A DNA stretch of 64,000 bases, taken from contig NZ_WPAG02000002.1 in assembly GCF_013602415.1 (NCBI RefSeq), positions 434,001 through 498,000 of the forward strand. Direction: 5' to 3'. How positions within the stretch are numbered: position 1 is the stretch's first letter; every line of letters begins with the position of its first letter. This document shows positions 27,165-36,659 of the stretch, piece after piece. Position numbers and translations under genes: made by a program. This stretch comes from Rhodococcus sp. B50 (GTDB lineage: Bacteria > Actinomycetota > Actinomycetes > Mycobacteriales > Mycobacteriaceae). Below the pieces are notes generated by a model. The model worked only from the letters and a program-made list of their open reading frames with translations. It was not told the origin of the DNA and ran no database searches.

Positions 27165-28676
27165 TCACCAGATCACCACCGCGGCGACGGCGGCGACGAG
27201 CAGTCCGCTCACCACCGGGATCGCGAGTCGGCGTACGAGATCGCCGACCGGGACCCGGCAGAAGCCCGCGACCACGATCAGCGACGACCAGATGACGAGG
27301 GTGCCGCCGCCGGTCCAGGTCGCGGCGTTCTGCGCCAGTGCGGCAAGCGTCGCGGTGTCCATGCCGGCCTGCGGTGCGAGCGCGGCGGCGATACCGCCGG
27401 TGAGCGGCAGGCCGGCCCAGCCGGAGCCGTCCAGGCCGATGAGCATGCCGATGAGGATCATGCTGAACGCAGCGAACAGGCCGTTGTCGGGAATGTAGGT
27501 CCGCACGCTCTCGACGGCGTCGAACAGGAATGCCGGTCCGGTTCCGTCCTCGATCCCCAGGATCGATCCGGAGTAGTCGGGGATCCCGAGGTACACGAAT
27601 CCGGCCACGGGCAGGATGATTCCCATGGCCTTGAATGCATAGACCAGGCCGTCGACGAACTGGGTGGCGCAATGCTCCAGGGCTTCGGTCGGGCGCGTGG
27701 TCAGGGTCACGGCGGCCATGAGGACCAGTGCGGTGCCGCCGACGAGCGAGGCGCCGGCACCATCCGACCACGGGACGAGCTCGGTGAAGCGTCCCAGCAT
27801 CATGTAGACGAGCACCAGACCGAAGGTCGCAGGAACACCGATCGCCCAGGCGCGTGCGCGTGTGGGGTGGGCGAGGACGGGCGTGACCGTCCCGGGCATG
27901 TCGACGTCGGCCACGATGCCCACCGACGCGGGTCGGTCGATCTCGGCGGTCGGCAGATCCCCGTTCGGGTGCGGTGCCGGGTGTCCGCGCGTGGGGCCGC
28001 CGATCGCCGAATCATCCGCCGGGGGCATGGAATTCGCGGAGGTGCGGGCGATCTCTTTGCGGATGGTGAGGAACCAGGCGAGTGCGGCCGCGGTCAGGCC
28101 CACGATGAGGGACAGGACGAGCGCGCGGTCGGCGATGTCGTCGGCCGGCACGCCTGCGCCGCTCGCCGAGATCGACGGTGCGAGGCCGATGACGTAGTCG
28201 GATGCGAGGGCCATGCCCTGCCCGGAGATCGCGAGGGCGATCGCGGCGCCGAGCGGCGGCAGTCCGGCCTTGATCGCCGCCGGGAGCAGTACTGCGCCGA
28301 TGAGCGCGAGAGCGGGTGTGGGCCAGAAGAACAGCGACAGCAGGTAGGTGACGACGAACAGCACGATGTAGGCGACGCGGCCGTTGATCATCCAGCGTCC
28401 GAAGGGGCGCACCATGAGTTCGTCGGCGCCGATGGATCGCATTGCCGCGAGCATCGACGTCACGGCGGCGATGACGACGAAGATCTCGAAGAGTGCGCCG
28501 CCTGCGGTGAGGGTCGCGCGAAAGACCGCCATGACGGCGGAGGCGACGTTGCCGTCGTAGGCGAGTGCGGTGGCGAAAGTGGCGCCGACGGCCGGGATCA
28601 GGACGTTCTTGCGCAACGCCATGGCGACGAGCAGGCCGACCAATCCGAGTAGGAAGACGATGTGTGCGACGGTCAC
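27165..28676 (-). CDS. Multi-pass permease, ion-transporter type
   Basis: A 503-residue membrane protein with about 12 hydrophobic segments, starting VTVAHIVFLLGLVGLL, and a long hydrophilic cytoplasmic loop (about residues 225-275). Repeated SGQGMALASDYVIG / GGTLVIWSS-type re-entrant segments suggest the IT-like superfamily of carboxylate or amide transporters, but I cannot name the family. GTG start with GAGGAG 6 nt upstream. It is translationally coupled or adjacent to the isochorismatase-like gene. Confidence 0.75.
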   Translation of the reverse strand: MTVAHIVFLLGLVGLLVAMALRKNVLIPAVGATFATALAYDGNVASAVMAVFRATLTAGGALFEIFVVIAAVTSMLAAMRSIGADELMVRPFGRWMINGRVAYIVLFVVTYLLSLFFWPTPALALIGAVLLPAAIKAGLPPLGAAIALAISGQGMALASDYVIGLAPSISASGAGVPADDIADRALVLSLIVGLTAAALAWFLTIRKEIARTSANSMPPADDSAIGGPTRGHPAPHPNGDLPTAEIDRPASVGIVADVDMPGTVTPVLAHPTRARAWAIGVPATFGLVLVYMMLGRFTELVPWSDGAGASLVGGTALVLMAAVTLTTRPTEALEHCATQFVDGLVYAFKAMGIILPVAGFVYLGIPDYSGSILGIEDGTGPAFLFDAVESVRTYIPDNGLFAAFSMILIGMLIGLDGSGWAGLPLTGGIAAALAPQAGMDTATLAALAQNAATWTGGGTLVIWSSLIVVAGFCRVPVGDLVRRLAIPVVSGLLVAAVAAVVIW

Positions 28677-28945
28677 GGGAGACTCCTCGACATGTGAACA
28701 TGCGGCGGGTGACGACCGTGGACGGACCGAAGGGCGCCGCGACATCGATGGGCGGCACCGCCGTCGTCGGCCGGAACACCGTTGATCTTGAAGATCGGCG
28801 ACGGGCTCGGCAATCGGCCGACAGACCATTCGTGACGGGAAAGAACTGTGCACAGTGCACAATTCGTGACAGTCGGGTTTCCTCGCAGACGCGGATGTGA
28901 ACGCGCCGTCACACCGGAGCGTGGAGGACGGCGCCGGGGTGGAGT
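28677..28945 (-). promoter_or_regulatory. Regulatory gap upstream of the permease with two palindromes
   Basis: This 269-bp stretch has no gene I can support. It holds a perfect 7-bp-arm palindrome TGTGCAC-A-GTGCACA (28847-28861) and a perfect 6-bp-arm palindrome GATCTT-G-AAGATC (28784-28796). Either could be an operator controlling the permease-hydrolase pair; they differ from the palindrome in front of the amidase, so more than one regulator may act. Confidence 0.5.
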
Positions 28946-29515
28946 TCAGCGGCGATCGGCCGTCGCCCCCTGCAGCAACAGCAGGACGCCTTCCGACAGG
29001 TCCGGCTCCGTGCCCGTAGACAGGCGGCGCAGCTGCAGACCGGTGATGGTGGCGACCAGCGTCGGGGCGATCGCCTCCGGTGCCGGCACGCCGAGAGCGG
29101 AGAGGACGGAGATGGCCAGCACGTCGTAGGCGCGCCAGCACCGCTCGGCGACCCGCCGCAGCTCGTTGTCGCGTCCTGCCTGCACGTACAGTTCGAAGGG
29201 CGCGATGCGCTCGGCCGTGAAGGTCAGGTCGCGGGCGACCCGCTCGGTGAGCTCCGCCGCTTCGGTCCACGAGAGCGCTCGCGAGCGATACCGGTCGGCG
29301 AGTTCGCGCAAGCGCTCGGTCTCCTCGTCGACGAAGAACTCGAGCGCGGCCCGCAGCAGGTCGGCCTGGGTGGGGAAGTGGTAGGTGATCGATCCCAGCG
29401 AGACCCCGGCGCGTGCCGCGATGCGCCGGTTCGTCACCCCCGCGACACCGTGGGTGCCGACGAGATGCAGAGTGGCGTGGACGATCCGCGAGCGGGCGTC
29501 GTCGCGCGTGGTCAC
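28946..29515 (-). CDS. TetR-family regulator of the amide cluster
   Basis: A 189-residue TetR protein: helix-turn-helix GVTNRRIAARAGVSLGSITYHFPTQADLL and a helical C-terminal domain. Three consecutive GTG codons precede ACC; the last (29515) overlaps the amidase TGA (GTGA) with GGAG 8 nt upstream and is the chosen start. Being second in the amidase transcript, it probably autoregulates through the palindrome in front of the amidase. Confidence 0.85.
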   Translation of the reverse strand: MTTRDDARSRIVHATLHLVGTHGVAGVTNRRIAARAGVSLGSITYHFPTQADLLRAALEFFVDEETERLRELADRYRSRALSWTEAAELTERVARDLTFTAERIAPFELYVQAGRDNELRRVAERCWRAYDVLAISVLSALGVPAPEAIAPTLVATITGLQLRRLSTGTEPDLSEGVLLLLQGATADRR

Positions 29516-30921
29516 CACCACTGCTCCGGGGTGTGCTCGTGCCAGCGCAGCACCGCCTCCAGTTGCGAGGCGAGGGACACCAGAAGCGGCTCGGAGTTCT
29601 CCGGGCCGAGCAGCTGGGCGCCCACCGGCAGACGCTCCTCGGTGAATCCGGCCGGGACGTTGACCGCGGGCCAGCCCAGCACGTTCCACGGCCACGCGTA
29701 CGGGCACGCGCCCGTGATGACCTTGTCGGTGGCCCAGCCGCCGATTCCGTCGATCGCCGTCACCGGTAGCGGCGGTGTGGCGGTGGTGGGGGCGAGGACG
29801 ACGTCGAACCGGTCGAAGATCCGGCCGACCCGCCGGTGCAGGCGCGGTTCGGCGGCGCGTGCTGCGCGTAACGGAAATCCGTGCAGTAGGCGGCCGGCAC
29901 GTGCGTTGGCGCGGGTGCGGACGTCGGGGAGGGACGGATCGGGCAGGCGATGCACCCAGTCCTCGATGCCGGACATGGATCGCGGAAGGAAGTTCAGCCC
30001 GAAGAGGATGCCGTAGTCGGGATCGGCGAGGGTCACCTCGTGCCCGAGATCGCGCAGCACGGCGGCGAGCGCGGCGATGCGGGTGCGGACGCGGGCGTCG
30101 AGGCGGGTGGGTGTCGCGGTGAACGGAATCTTCAGTGACAGAGCGATGTTCAGCTTGCCCGGATCCCGCCCCACGGCGTCGGAGACGGTGAGCGGCTCAC
30201 GCCGGTGCCGGTCGCCGGGATGGTTGCCGGACACGACGTCGAGGAGCAGGGCCGCATCGGCGACCGTGCGGGCGAGGGGGCCGTGCGTGGTCAGACCGTT
30301 GAAGGACTCGGCGTCGGGCCACATGGAGATACGGCCGCGTTGCGGCTTGATGCCGACGAGATTCGACCACGAGGCGGGGATACGGACCGATCCGGCACCG
30401 TCGGATCCCAGCGCGGCCGGCACGAGTCCGGCGGCGACGGCCGCGGCGCTGCCGCCCGACGAACCACCGGGGGTGTGCTCGCGCGACCACGCACTGCGCG
30501 TGTGCCCGAAGGCGTCGCCGCCGGTGAGCGGCCACTGGCCGAGTTCGGGGGAGTGGGTCTTGCCGACGATCACGGCGCCGGCGGCGCGCAGACGGCACAC
30601 GACCTCGGCGTCGGTGTCCTTCGGGGTGAAGGTGCCGGCGCAGCCGAACATCGTCGTCTCGCCGACGATGTCGGTGTCGTCCTTGATCGCGATGGGGACC
30701 CCGAGCAGGGGCCGGCGTTCGCCGCTCGCGCGGCGCCGGTCGGCCTCGCGGGCCTCGTCGAGTGCGGCGGTGCGGCGCACGACACGGAAAGCGTTGAGGT
30801 GCGGCTGCGACTGGTCGATCCGGTCGAGGCTCGCGCGGACGAGCTCCGTGGAGGTGGTCTCGCCGCGGTCGAGCGCTTCGACGGTCGCCGTCAGATCGTG
30901 CAGGTCGGTTCGAGCGTCCAT
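29512..30921 (-). CDS. Amidase (amidase signature family)
   Basis: A 469-residue amidase. The catalytic triad is visible as Lys in IAIKDDTD, cis-Ser in HTPGGSSGGSAAAVAAG and the nucleophile Ser in GSDGAGSVRIPAS. It hydrolyses carboxylic amides to acid and ammonia; substrate unknown. ATG 30921 has GGGGGAA upstream. Its place between era and recO matches amiA2 of M. tuberculosis (from memory). First gene of an amidase-tetR transcript. Confidence 0.9.
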   Translation of the reverse strand: MDARTDLHDLTATVEALDRGETTSTELVRASLDRIDQSQPHLNAFRVVRRTAALDEAREADRRRASGERRPLLGVPIAIKDDTDIVGETTMFGCAGTFTPKDTDAEVVCRLRAAGAVIVGKTHSPELGQWPLTGGDAFGHTRSAWSREHTPGGSSGGSAAAVAAGLVPAALGSDGAGSVRIPASWSNLVGIKPQRGRISMWPDAESFNGLTTHGPLARTVADAALLLDVVSGNHPGDRHRREPLTVSDAVGRDPGKLNIALSLKIPFTATPTRLDARVRTRIAALAAVLRDLGHEVTLADPDYGILFGLNFLPRSMSGIEDWVHRLPDPSLPDVRTRANARAGRLLHGFPLRAARAAEPRLHRRVGRIFDRFDVVLAPTTATPPLPVTAIDGIGGWATDKVITGACPYAWPWNVLGWPAVNVPAGFTEERLPVGAQLLGPENSEPLLVSLASQLEAVLRWHEHTPEQWW

Positions 30922-30931
30922 TCGTTCCCCC

Positions 30932-30947
30932 GTTCGTTCGAACGAAC
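30932..30947. promoter_or_regulatory. 16-bp perfect palindrome, probable TetR operator
   Basis: GTTCGTTCGAACGAAC is fully self-complementary and starts 11 bp upstream of the amidase ATG; a further half-site TTCGTTC overlaps the start codon (30921-30927). Position and symmetry fit an operator for the TetR protein encoded downstream of the amidase. Confidence 0.65.
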
Positions 30948-31024
30948 AATAACGCGTTCCAGTTCTGGATGTCGAGGCCCTTTGCGGGTCGTCCCGTGTC
31001 ACCGCGACATGACAGACTCGGGGA

Positions 31025-31855
31025 GTGAGGCTTTATCGGGACAACGCGGTGGTGCTGCGCCAGCACAAGCTGGGCGAGGCCGACCGCATCGTCACCCTGC
31101 TGACGCGCCGGCACGGTCTCGTGCGGGCCGTCGCGAAGGGCGTGCGCCGGACACGCTCGAAGTTCGGCGCACGGCTCGAACCGTTCGCCCACATCGACGT
31201 CCAGCTCCACCCCGGCCGCAATCTCGACATCGTCACCCAGGTGCAGACCCTCGACGCCTTCGCCGTGGGCATCGTCGACGACTACTCCCGCTACACCACC
31301 GCATGCGCGATCCTCGAGACCGCCGAACGTCTCGCCGGTGAGGAACGCGCGCCCGTACCGCGCCTGCACGCGCTCACGGTCGGAGCTCTCCGGGCGGTGT
31401 GCGACCGCACCCGGCCACCCGAACTCGTGCTCGACGCCTACCTGCTGCGGGCGATGACCTACGCGGGGTGGGCACCGGCGATCACCCACTGTGCGCGTTG
31501 CGACCGTCCCGGCCCGCACACCGCCTTCCACGTCGCCGCCGGCGGCGCGGTGTGCGTTCACTGCCGTCCCCCGGGGGCGGCCACACCCGCACCGGGGGTG
31601 TTCGCGCTGCTCGACGCACTCAACCGTGGGCGTTGGGCCGACACCGACGCGGCCGACGCGGCGGTGCGTCGCCAGGCCAGCGGCCTCGTCGCCGCACACC
31701 TGCAATGGCACCTCGAACGGCAACTGCGCTCGCTGCCCCTCGTCGAACGCGGTCGTACCGAACCTGCGATGGACAACCGGGCTGATGACGTCGCCCGGGC
31801 CGTCCGGCAGGATGGGGATCGTGATTCGACGACGTACCACGCCCCCATCGTCTGA
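31025..31855 (+). CDS. recO: DNA repair protein RecO
   Basis: A 276-residue RecO: N-terminal OB fold ([19 protein letters not shown]), helical domain and the zinc site CARCDRPG ... CVHCRPPG. It loads RecA with RecR. GTG 31025 has CAGACT 6 nt upstream, so it may be leaderless. The 3' end overlaps uppS by 35 nt. Confidence 0.93.
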   Translation: MRLYRDNAVVLRQHKLGEADRIVTLLTRRHGLVRAVAKGVRRTRSKFGARLEPFAHIDVQLHPGRNLDIVTQVQTLDAFAVGIVDDYSRYTTACAILETAERLAGEERAPVPRLHALTVGALRAVCDRTRPPELVLDAYLLRAMTYAGWAPAITHCARCDRPGPHTAFHVAAGGAVCVHCRPPGAATPAPGVFALLDALNRGRWADTDAADAAVRRQASGLVAAHLQWHLERQLRSLPLVERGRTEPAMDNRADDVARAVRQDGDRDSTTYHAPIV

Positions 31856-32618
31856 GCGGGTGATCCGGCCGCCCGACCCGCATCCCTCGGGTGCACGGCC
31901 TCCCGTCCTGCAACCCGAGCTGATCCCGCAGCACGTGGCGCTCGTGATGGACGGTAACGGGCGCTGGGCGCAGGAGCGCGGTCTGCCGCGCACCGCCGGA
32001 CACGAACGCGGCGAAGCCGTGCTGATGGACACGGTGTGCGGTTGCATCGAGATGGGCGTCAAGTGGCTGTCGGCCTACGCCTTCTCCACCGAGAACTGGA
32101 AGCGCAGCCCCGACGAGGTCCGATTCCTCATGGGCTTCAACCGCGACGTGATCCGGCGACGCCGCGACGAAATGCACGAGATGGGTGTGCGCGTCCGGTG
32201 GGCCGGCCGCCGTCCCCGCCTGTGGCGCAGCGTGATCAAGGAACTCGAGATCGCCGAGGAACTGACGAAGGACAACGACGTCATGACCCTCACGATGTGC
32301 GTCAACTACGGCGGTCGTGCCGAGATCGCCGACGCCGCACGAGAAATCGCCCGTCGCGTCGCGGCCGGTGAACTCGATCCCGAACGCATCACCGAGTCGA
32401 CCATCGCGCGTTTTCTCGACGAGCCCGAGATGCCCGACGTCGATCTGTTCCTGCGGCCCTCTGGCGAGCAGCGCACCTCGAACTTCTTGCTGTGGCAGTC
32501 CGCCTACGCCGAACTCGTCTTCCAGGACACGATGTTCCCCGATTTCGACCGGCGCGACCTGTGGGCAGCATGCGTCGAATATGCCTCGCGCGACCGACGA
32601 TTCGGTGGTGTGAAGTGA
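31821..32618 (+). CDS. uppS: Decaprenyl/undecaprenyl diphosphate synthase (Z-prenyl transferase)
   Basis: A 265-residue cis-prenyltransferase: [16 protein letters not shown] with the catalytic Asp, FSTENWKRS, and [15 protein letters not shown]. The Rv2361c orthologue makes the decaprenyl phosphate carrier for the cell wall. GTG 31821 (after GGATGGGG) is preferred; ATG 31812 is 3 codons upstream. It overlaps recO and its TGA overlaps the next gene (GTGA). Confidence 0.92.
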   Translation: MIRRRTTPPSSERVIRPPDPHPSGARPPVLQPELIPQHVALVMDGNGRWAQERGLPRTAGHERGEAVLMDTVCGCIEMGVKWLSAYAFSTENWKRSPDEVRFLMGFNRDVIRRRRDEMHEMGVRVRWAGRRPRLWRSVIKELEIAEELTKDNDVMTLTMCVNYGGRAEIADAAREIARRVAAGELDPERITESTIARFLDEPEMPDVDLFLRPSGEQRTSNFLLWQSAYAELVFQDTMFPDFDRRDLWAACVEYASRDRRFGGVK

Positions 32619-33040
32619 CCTCGCTGCGCGAACGGATCGCAGTCGCCCTCACGCCCTTCGTCGACGTCCGCAGCCCGTCGTCCACCGCGAACGGCGACGG
32701 CTCGTTCGGATTCGACTACGGCGCCGTGCCCTTCGCGCTGCAGGTCGTCACGCTCACCGAAGGACTCGACGTGGTCTCCGTCACCGGAGTGCTCGCGTGG
32801 GATCTTCCGCTGGACGACGCCGTGCGCAGTCGCGTCGCGACCGCCGCCGACGTCCTGCAGTTCGGCTCGATCCACCTCGTCGAACGCGACACCGACGCCG
32901 ACGTCGTACTACGGTACTCGTTCCCCGCGACCGGTCTCGACGACACGGCGCTGACCACCATGCTGCTGCTCGTCCTCGACGGCGCCGCCGACGCGCGCAG
33001 TACCGTCGCAGGAATCCCCGACCCGAAGGAGAATTCGTGA
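32615..33040 (+). CDS. YbjN-like (type III chaperone-fold) protein 1
   Basis: A 141-residue acidic cytoplasmic protein starting [15 protein letters not shown]. Hydrophobic/polar alternation ([26 protein letters not shown]) fits the YbjN/T3SS-chaperone-like fold, an inference. GTG overlaps the uppS stop, and its TGA overlaps the next gene (GTGA), forming uppS-ybjN1-ybjN2. Function unknown. Confidence 0.7.
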   Translation: MTSLRERIAVALTPFVDVRSPSSTANGDGSFGFDYGAVPFALQVVTLTEGLDVVSVTGVLAWDLPLDDAVRSRVATAADVLQFGSIHLVERDTDADVVLRYSFPATGLDDTALTTMLLLVLDGAADARSTVAGIPDPKENS

Positions 33041-33594
33041 CCACGACCGACACCGACGTCGAGACCATCGCCGAGGAGATCGTCGCCGACGACGGGTCGC
33101 ATGCCGTCGCGATCCCCACCGAGGACGACGACACGCTGCGTGCCGCTGTCGTGGAGACGCTTTCGGAAATCCTCGAGGAGGCACCCGAAGCCGACGAGGA
33201 CGGCGAGATCCCGATCTGGATCGACGACGTGCTCACTTACGCGACCGTCGACGCCGAGAGCGGCTTCGTGCTGCTCACCACCTATCTGGTCGAGGGCATT
33301 GCGGGCCGCACCCGGGCGGCGGAGGTTCTCGGCGACCTGCAGGTCGAATTCCCCGAGGTGAAGTTCGTCCTCGACAAGGATCGGGTCACGGTCGAGCTGC
33401 GGGTCGCGGCGTCGCCGCTCGTCCCGATCCATCTCGTGCGGGCCGTCGCGGCGCTCGTCCCGGTCGTCGAGCAGGCACGCGCGCTGGCGCAGCGCCTCGG
33501 GGGCGAGGCGTCGGTCTTCGACGGTGACCCCGACATCGACGAGGAGGACCTGCTCGTCGACGGCTGCGGATGCGGTGACTGTGACTGCGGCTGA
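33037..33594 (+). CDS. YbjN-like protein 2 with Cys-rich C-terminal tail
   Basis: A 185-residue acidic protein of the same general fold as the preceding gene, plus a striking C-terminal tail ending GCGCGDCDCG with four cysteines in the last eight residues, preceded by an acidic stretch (DPDIDEEDLLVD). This looks like a metal site. The gene converges on zur and the ArsR/SmtB gene, both zinc regulators, which makes zinc binding an attractive guess. Starts at a GTGA overlap. Confidence 0.75.
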   Translation: MTTTDTDVETIAEEIVADDGSHAVAIPTEDDDTLRAAVVETLSEILEEAPEADEDGEIPIWIDDVLTYATVDAESGFVLLTTYLVEGIAGRTRAAEVLGDLQVEFPEVKFVLDKDRVTVELRVAASPLVPIHLVRAVAALVPVVEQARALAQRLGGEASVFDGDPDIDEEDLLVDGCGCGDCDCG

Positions 33595-33603
33595 CCGCCG
33601 CGG

Positions 33604-34020
33604 TCAGCCCTGTGCGAGCGCGCAGTCCCGGCAGTTTCCGAAGATCTCGACTGTGTGACTGACGTCGACGAAACCGTTCGCCTCGGCCACCTCGTGCGAC
33701 CAGCGTTCGACCTCCGGGCCGTCCACCTCGACCGTGAAGCCGCAGTGGCGGCACACGAGATGGTGGTGGTGCCCGGAGGAACACCGCCGGAACAGCGACT
33801 CGCCGCTGTCGGTGCGCAGAACGTCGACGCTGCCCACCTCGGCGAGCGACTGCAGGGTGCGGTAGACGGTGGTCAGGCCGATACCCTCACCGCGCTTGCG
33901 CAGTTCGTCGTGCAGATCCTGGGCGGAGCGGAACTCCTCGGTGTTGTCGAGCAGGTCGACGATGGCGCTGCGTTGACGGGTCGAGCGGACCCCCACGAGA
34001 GGTTTGCGGGCGGAGGTCAT
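33604..34020 (-). CDS. zur: Zinc uptake regulator Zur (FurB)
   Basis: A 138-residue Fur-family repressor: winged helix STRQRSAIVDLLDNTEEFRS ... GLTTVYRTLQSLAEVG, and zinc ligands HHHHLVCRHC and NCRDC. It represses zinc uptake genes when Zn is replete. Its ATG overlaps the smtB stop (ATGA), the known smtB-furB pairing of mycobacteria. Confidence 0.94.
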   Translation of the reverse strand: MTSARKPLVGVRSTRQRSAIVDLLDNTEEFRSAQDLHDELRKRGEGIGLTTVYRTLQSLAEVGSVDVLRTDSGESLFRRCSSGHHHHLVCRHCGFTVEVDGPEVERWSHEVAEANGFVDVSHTVEIFGNCRDCALAQG

Positions 34021-34400
34021 TGCGATCGTCCTTCCTGGGCGTGAGCGACGGCGTCGACGACGATATGGGCGAGGTGGTCGTCGGCCAGGTGATAGAGCAC
34101 TTCGCGTCCCGAGCGTTCGCCGCGCACGACGCCGGCGGTCTTGAGTACTCGCAGATGCTGGCTGATGAGCGGTTGGGTGACCCCGAGGGCGCCGACGAGT
34201 TCGTGCACGCAACGAGCGGACTCGCGCAGTTCGAGCACGATCGAGATACGGACGGGCGCCGACAGCGCGCGCAGCAGCTCACCGGCCGCGATCAGCGTGT
34301 CGTGGGAGACGTGAGACCGGGACGCAAGGGCGTCGGTCCCGCTCGGTCCGCGGGCGCGTTCGCCCGTGCTGCACTCACCTGGATCGGCGTCGATGCTCAC
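34017..34400 (-). CDS. smtB: ArsR/SmtB-family zinc-responsive repressor
   Basis: A 127-residue ArsR protein: helix-turn-helix VHELVGALGVTQPLISQHLRVLKTAG region and the alpha5 zinc pattern DDHLAHIV...AHAQE (D-x-H ... H-x-x-E), typical of Zn sensors such as SmtB. It should release DNA when Zn binds, derepressing zur. GTG 34400 with GAGGAG upstream. Operon smtB-zur. Confidence 0.9.
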   Translation of the reverse strand: MSIDADPGECSTGERARGPSGTDALASRSHVSHDTLIAAGELLRALSAPVRISIVLELRESARCVHELVGALGVTQPLISQHLRVLKTAGVVRGERSGREVLYHLADDHLAHIVVDAVAHAQEGRSQ

Positions 34401-34462
34401 GGGGCTCCTCGGGGCGGGGACGGCCGCCGGTCGGCGGGCCTTATTGCAAATCGATTCCATTT

Positions 34463-34486
34463 TGATATGCATGGTTGTGCATGTCA
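34463..34486. promoter_or_regulatory. Imperfect inverted repeat, probable SmtB/Zur operator
   Basis: TGATATGCA and TGCATGTCA (9-bp arms, one mismatch, 6-bp centre) lie in an unusually AT-rich patch between the divergent smtB and glyS genes, 63-86 bp upstream of smtB. ArsR-type Zn repressors use such sites. Confidence 0.5.
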
Positions 34487-34520
34487 ACCGGCGCGAATTC
34501 GAGCTCCGAACGAGGAGCGA

Positions 34521-34526
34521 TAGGCT
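34521..34526 (+). promoter_or_regulatory. -10 box of glyS
   Basis: TAGGCT (TANNNT), 50 nt before the glyS GTG. No T-box-like leader is recognisable in the short 5' region. Confidence 0.4.
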
Positions 34527-34576
34527 TACAGATCGACGCATGCTGCGAAAACCCGCATCGAAGATGGAGAAACCGA

Positions 34577-35968
34577 GTGGCACCCAAATCCAAGATCGAT
34601 ACCGTCGCCAACCTCGCCAAGCGCCGAGGCCTGGTCTATCCCTGCGGTGAGATCTACGGCGGCACCAGGTCGGCCTGGGATTACGGGCCGCTCGGTGTGG
34701 AGCTCAAGGACAACATCAAGAAGCAGTGGTGGCGCAACATGGTCACCGGCCGCGAGGACGTCGTCGGCCTCGACTCGTCGGTGATCCTCCCGCGCCAGGT
34801 GTGGGTCGCGTCAGGCCACGTCGGCGTCTTCAACGATCCGCTCGTCGAGTGCCTGAGCTGTCACAAGCGCCACCGGCAGGACCACCTGCAGGAGGCCTAC
34901 GCCGAGAAGAACAAGCTCGACGACCCCGACGCCGTGCCGATGACCGAAATCGTCTGCCCGGACTGCGGCACCAAGGGCCAGTGGACCGAGCCCCGCGACT
35001 TCAACATGATGCTCAAGACCTACCTCGGCCCGATCGAGAGCGAGGAAGGCCTGCACTATCTGCGCCCGGAGACGGCGCAGGGTATCTTCGTGAACTTCGC
35101 GAACGTGCTCACCACCTCGCGCAAGAAGCCGCCGTTCGGAATCGGCCAGATCGGCAAGAGCTTCCGCAACGAGATCACGCCCGGCAACTTCATCTTCCGC
35201 ACCCGCGAGTTCGAGCAGATGGAGATGGAGTTCTTCGTCAAGCCCGGCGAGGACGAGCAGTGGCACCAGTACTGGATCGACTACCGGATGAACTGGTACA
35301 CCGATCTGGGTATCAACAAGGACAACCTGCGCCTGTACGAGCACCCGCTGGAGAAGCTGTCGCACTACTCGAAGCGCACCGTCGACATCGAGTACCGCTT
35401 CCACTTCCAGGGCAGCGAGTGGGGTGAGCTCGAGGGTGTCGCCAACCGCACCGACTTCGACCTGTCGACGCACTCGAAGCACTCCGGCACCGACCTGAGC
35501 TTCTTCGATCAGGCCACCAACGAGCGCTACACGCCGTACGTCATCGAACCTGCGGCCGGTCTGACCCGCTCGCTCATGGCGTTCCTCGTCGACGCGTACA
35601 CCGAGGACGAGGCACCCAACGCCAAGGGTGGTGTCGACAAGCGCACCGTGCTGCGCCTCGACCGTCGCCTCGCGCCGGTCAAGGCCGCCGTGCTGCCGCT
35701 CAGCCGCAATGCCGACTTGAGCCCGAAGGCCAAGGATCTCGCCGCGAAGCTGCGCCAGAACTGGAACATCGAGTTCGACGACGCCGGCGCGATCGGCCGC
35801 CGCTACCGTCGCCAGGACGAGATCGGAACCCCGTTCTGCATCACGGTCGATTTCGACACCCTCGAGGACCAGGCCGTCACGATCCGCGAGCGCGACACCA
35901 TGGCGCAGGAGCGCGTGAGCCTCGATCAGGTCGAGGGCTACCTCGCGCAGCGCCTGCTCGGCTGCTGA
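34577..35968 (+). CDS. glyS: Glycine--tRNA ligase
   Basis: A 463-residue alpha2-type class II GlyRS. Visible: [14 protein letters not shown] start, zinc-type cysteines (CLSCHKRH ... CPDCGTKG), motif 2 [19 protein letters not shown] and motif 3 [17 protein letters not shown] start after GGAGAAACCGA. Followed by a very stable terminator. Confidence 0.96.
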   Translation: MAPKSKIDTVANLAKRRGLVYPCGEIYGGTRSAWDYGPLGVELKDNIKKQWWRNMVTGREDVVGLDSSVILPRQVWVASGHVGVFNDPLVECLSCHKRHRQDHLQEAYAEKNKLDDPDAVPMTEIVCPDCGTKGQWTEPRDFNMMLKTYLGPIESEEGLHYLRPETAQGIFVNFANVLTTSRKKPPFGIGQIGKSFRNEITPGNFIFRTREFEQMEMEFFVKPGEDEQWHQYWIDYRMNWYTDLGINKDNLRLYEHPLEKLSHYSKRTVDIEYRFHFQGSEWGELEGVANRTDFDLSTHSKHSGTDLSFFDQATNERYTPYVIEPAAGLTRSLMAFLVDAYTEDEAPNAKGGVDKRTVLRLDRRLAPVKAAVLPLSRNADLSPKAKDLAAKLRQNWNIEFDDAGAIGRRYRRQDEIGTPFCITVDFDTLEDQAVTIRERDTMAQERVSLDQVEGYLAQRLLGC

Positions 35969-35983
35969 TCGCCCGACCGACGC

Positions 35984-36021
35984 ACAGTGCCCTCCGGTCC
36001 CGACGGACCGGAGGGCACTGT
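35984..36021. terminator. Bidirectional terminator after glyS
   Basis: A perfect 17-bp stem (ACAGTGCCCTCCGGTCC and its complement) with a 4-nt loop (CGAC) followed by a short T-containing tract. It separates glyS from the convergent pseudogene/TPM operon. Confidence 0.85.
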
Positions 36022-36052
36022 CGTTTCGCAGGGGCGGGGCGTTTCGTAGCGG

Positions 36053-36656
36053 TCAGGTCGTGGAGCGACGATCGATGTACTCGACATAGCCTCGGCCGGA
36101 GATCTCCTCGCCCCGCCAGGTCGCCGCGTACGCGAAACCGGTGACGAATCCGGTGCCCAGCCCGTAGGTGAACGGGTTGTCCATGGTCGCTTCGAGATCA
36201 AGCCACGGGCACCCGGTGGCGTCCTTCACCAGGAACCGGGTCCGTCGCGGCACCGGCATCGGGGTGCCGTAGCCACTCCGGGTGCGCAGGATCGCCGTCG
36301 TCATGAAGGGCCGGCCACCGATCGCGTAGCGGCTCAGCAGCATCTGCGTGTCGGCGTCGAGATCGACGATCTGGTAGACGACATGGTCGAGCGGAGCCTT
36401 CGCCGCAGGCGGCAGGGGAGTGGACCGCACCGGATACGGACTCGGCATCGCGCCGTACTCGAACGAACACAGGCCCTGCGCGGTGACGCTGTCGCCCTGG
36501 TCCGTAGTGCACCCACCCGAATCGGCGTGAGTCGACATGTGGACGCAGGATGTCGTTCTCGGAGAACGGCTTTCCGTCGGACGACGCCGCGGAATCGAAC
36601 AGGCGGATCGCCGATCCCAGACCGGTACCCAGTGCGCGCGCTGCGATCGGGCGCAT
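36053..36656 (-). pseudogene. Internally deleted, frame-disrupted gene (DUF6670-like)
   Basis: The first about 50 codons from ATG 36656 (MRPIAARALGTGLGSAIRLF ... FGWVHYG) and the last about 145 codons in another frame (SVTAQGLCSFEYGAMPSPYP ... GRGYVEYIDRRSTT) look like the two ends of one protein family, but the middle, normally about 150-200 residues, is absent and the frame shifts at about 36508. My family guess is DUF6670, from memory. The gene lies 3 nt behind the TPM-protein gene, so it would still be transcribed. A sequencing error could explain the shift but not the missing middle. Confidence 0.7.
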
Positions 36657-36659
36657 GCT

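Noticed and set aside
34401..34576. T-box riboswitch before glyS
   Set aside because: The leader after the predicted start is only about 45 nt, too short for a T-box.
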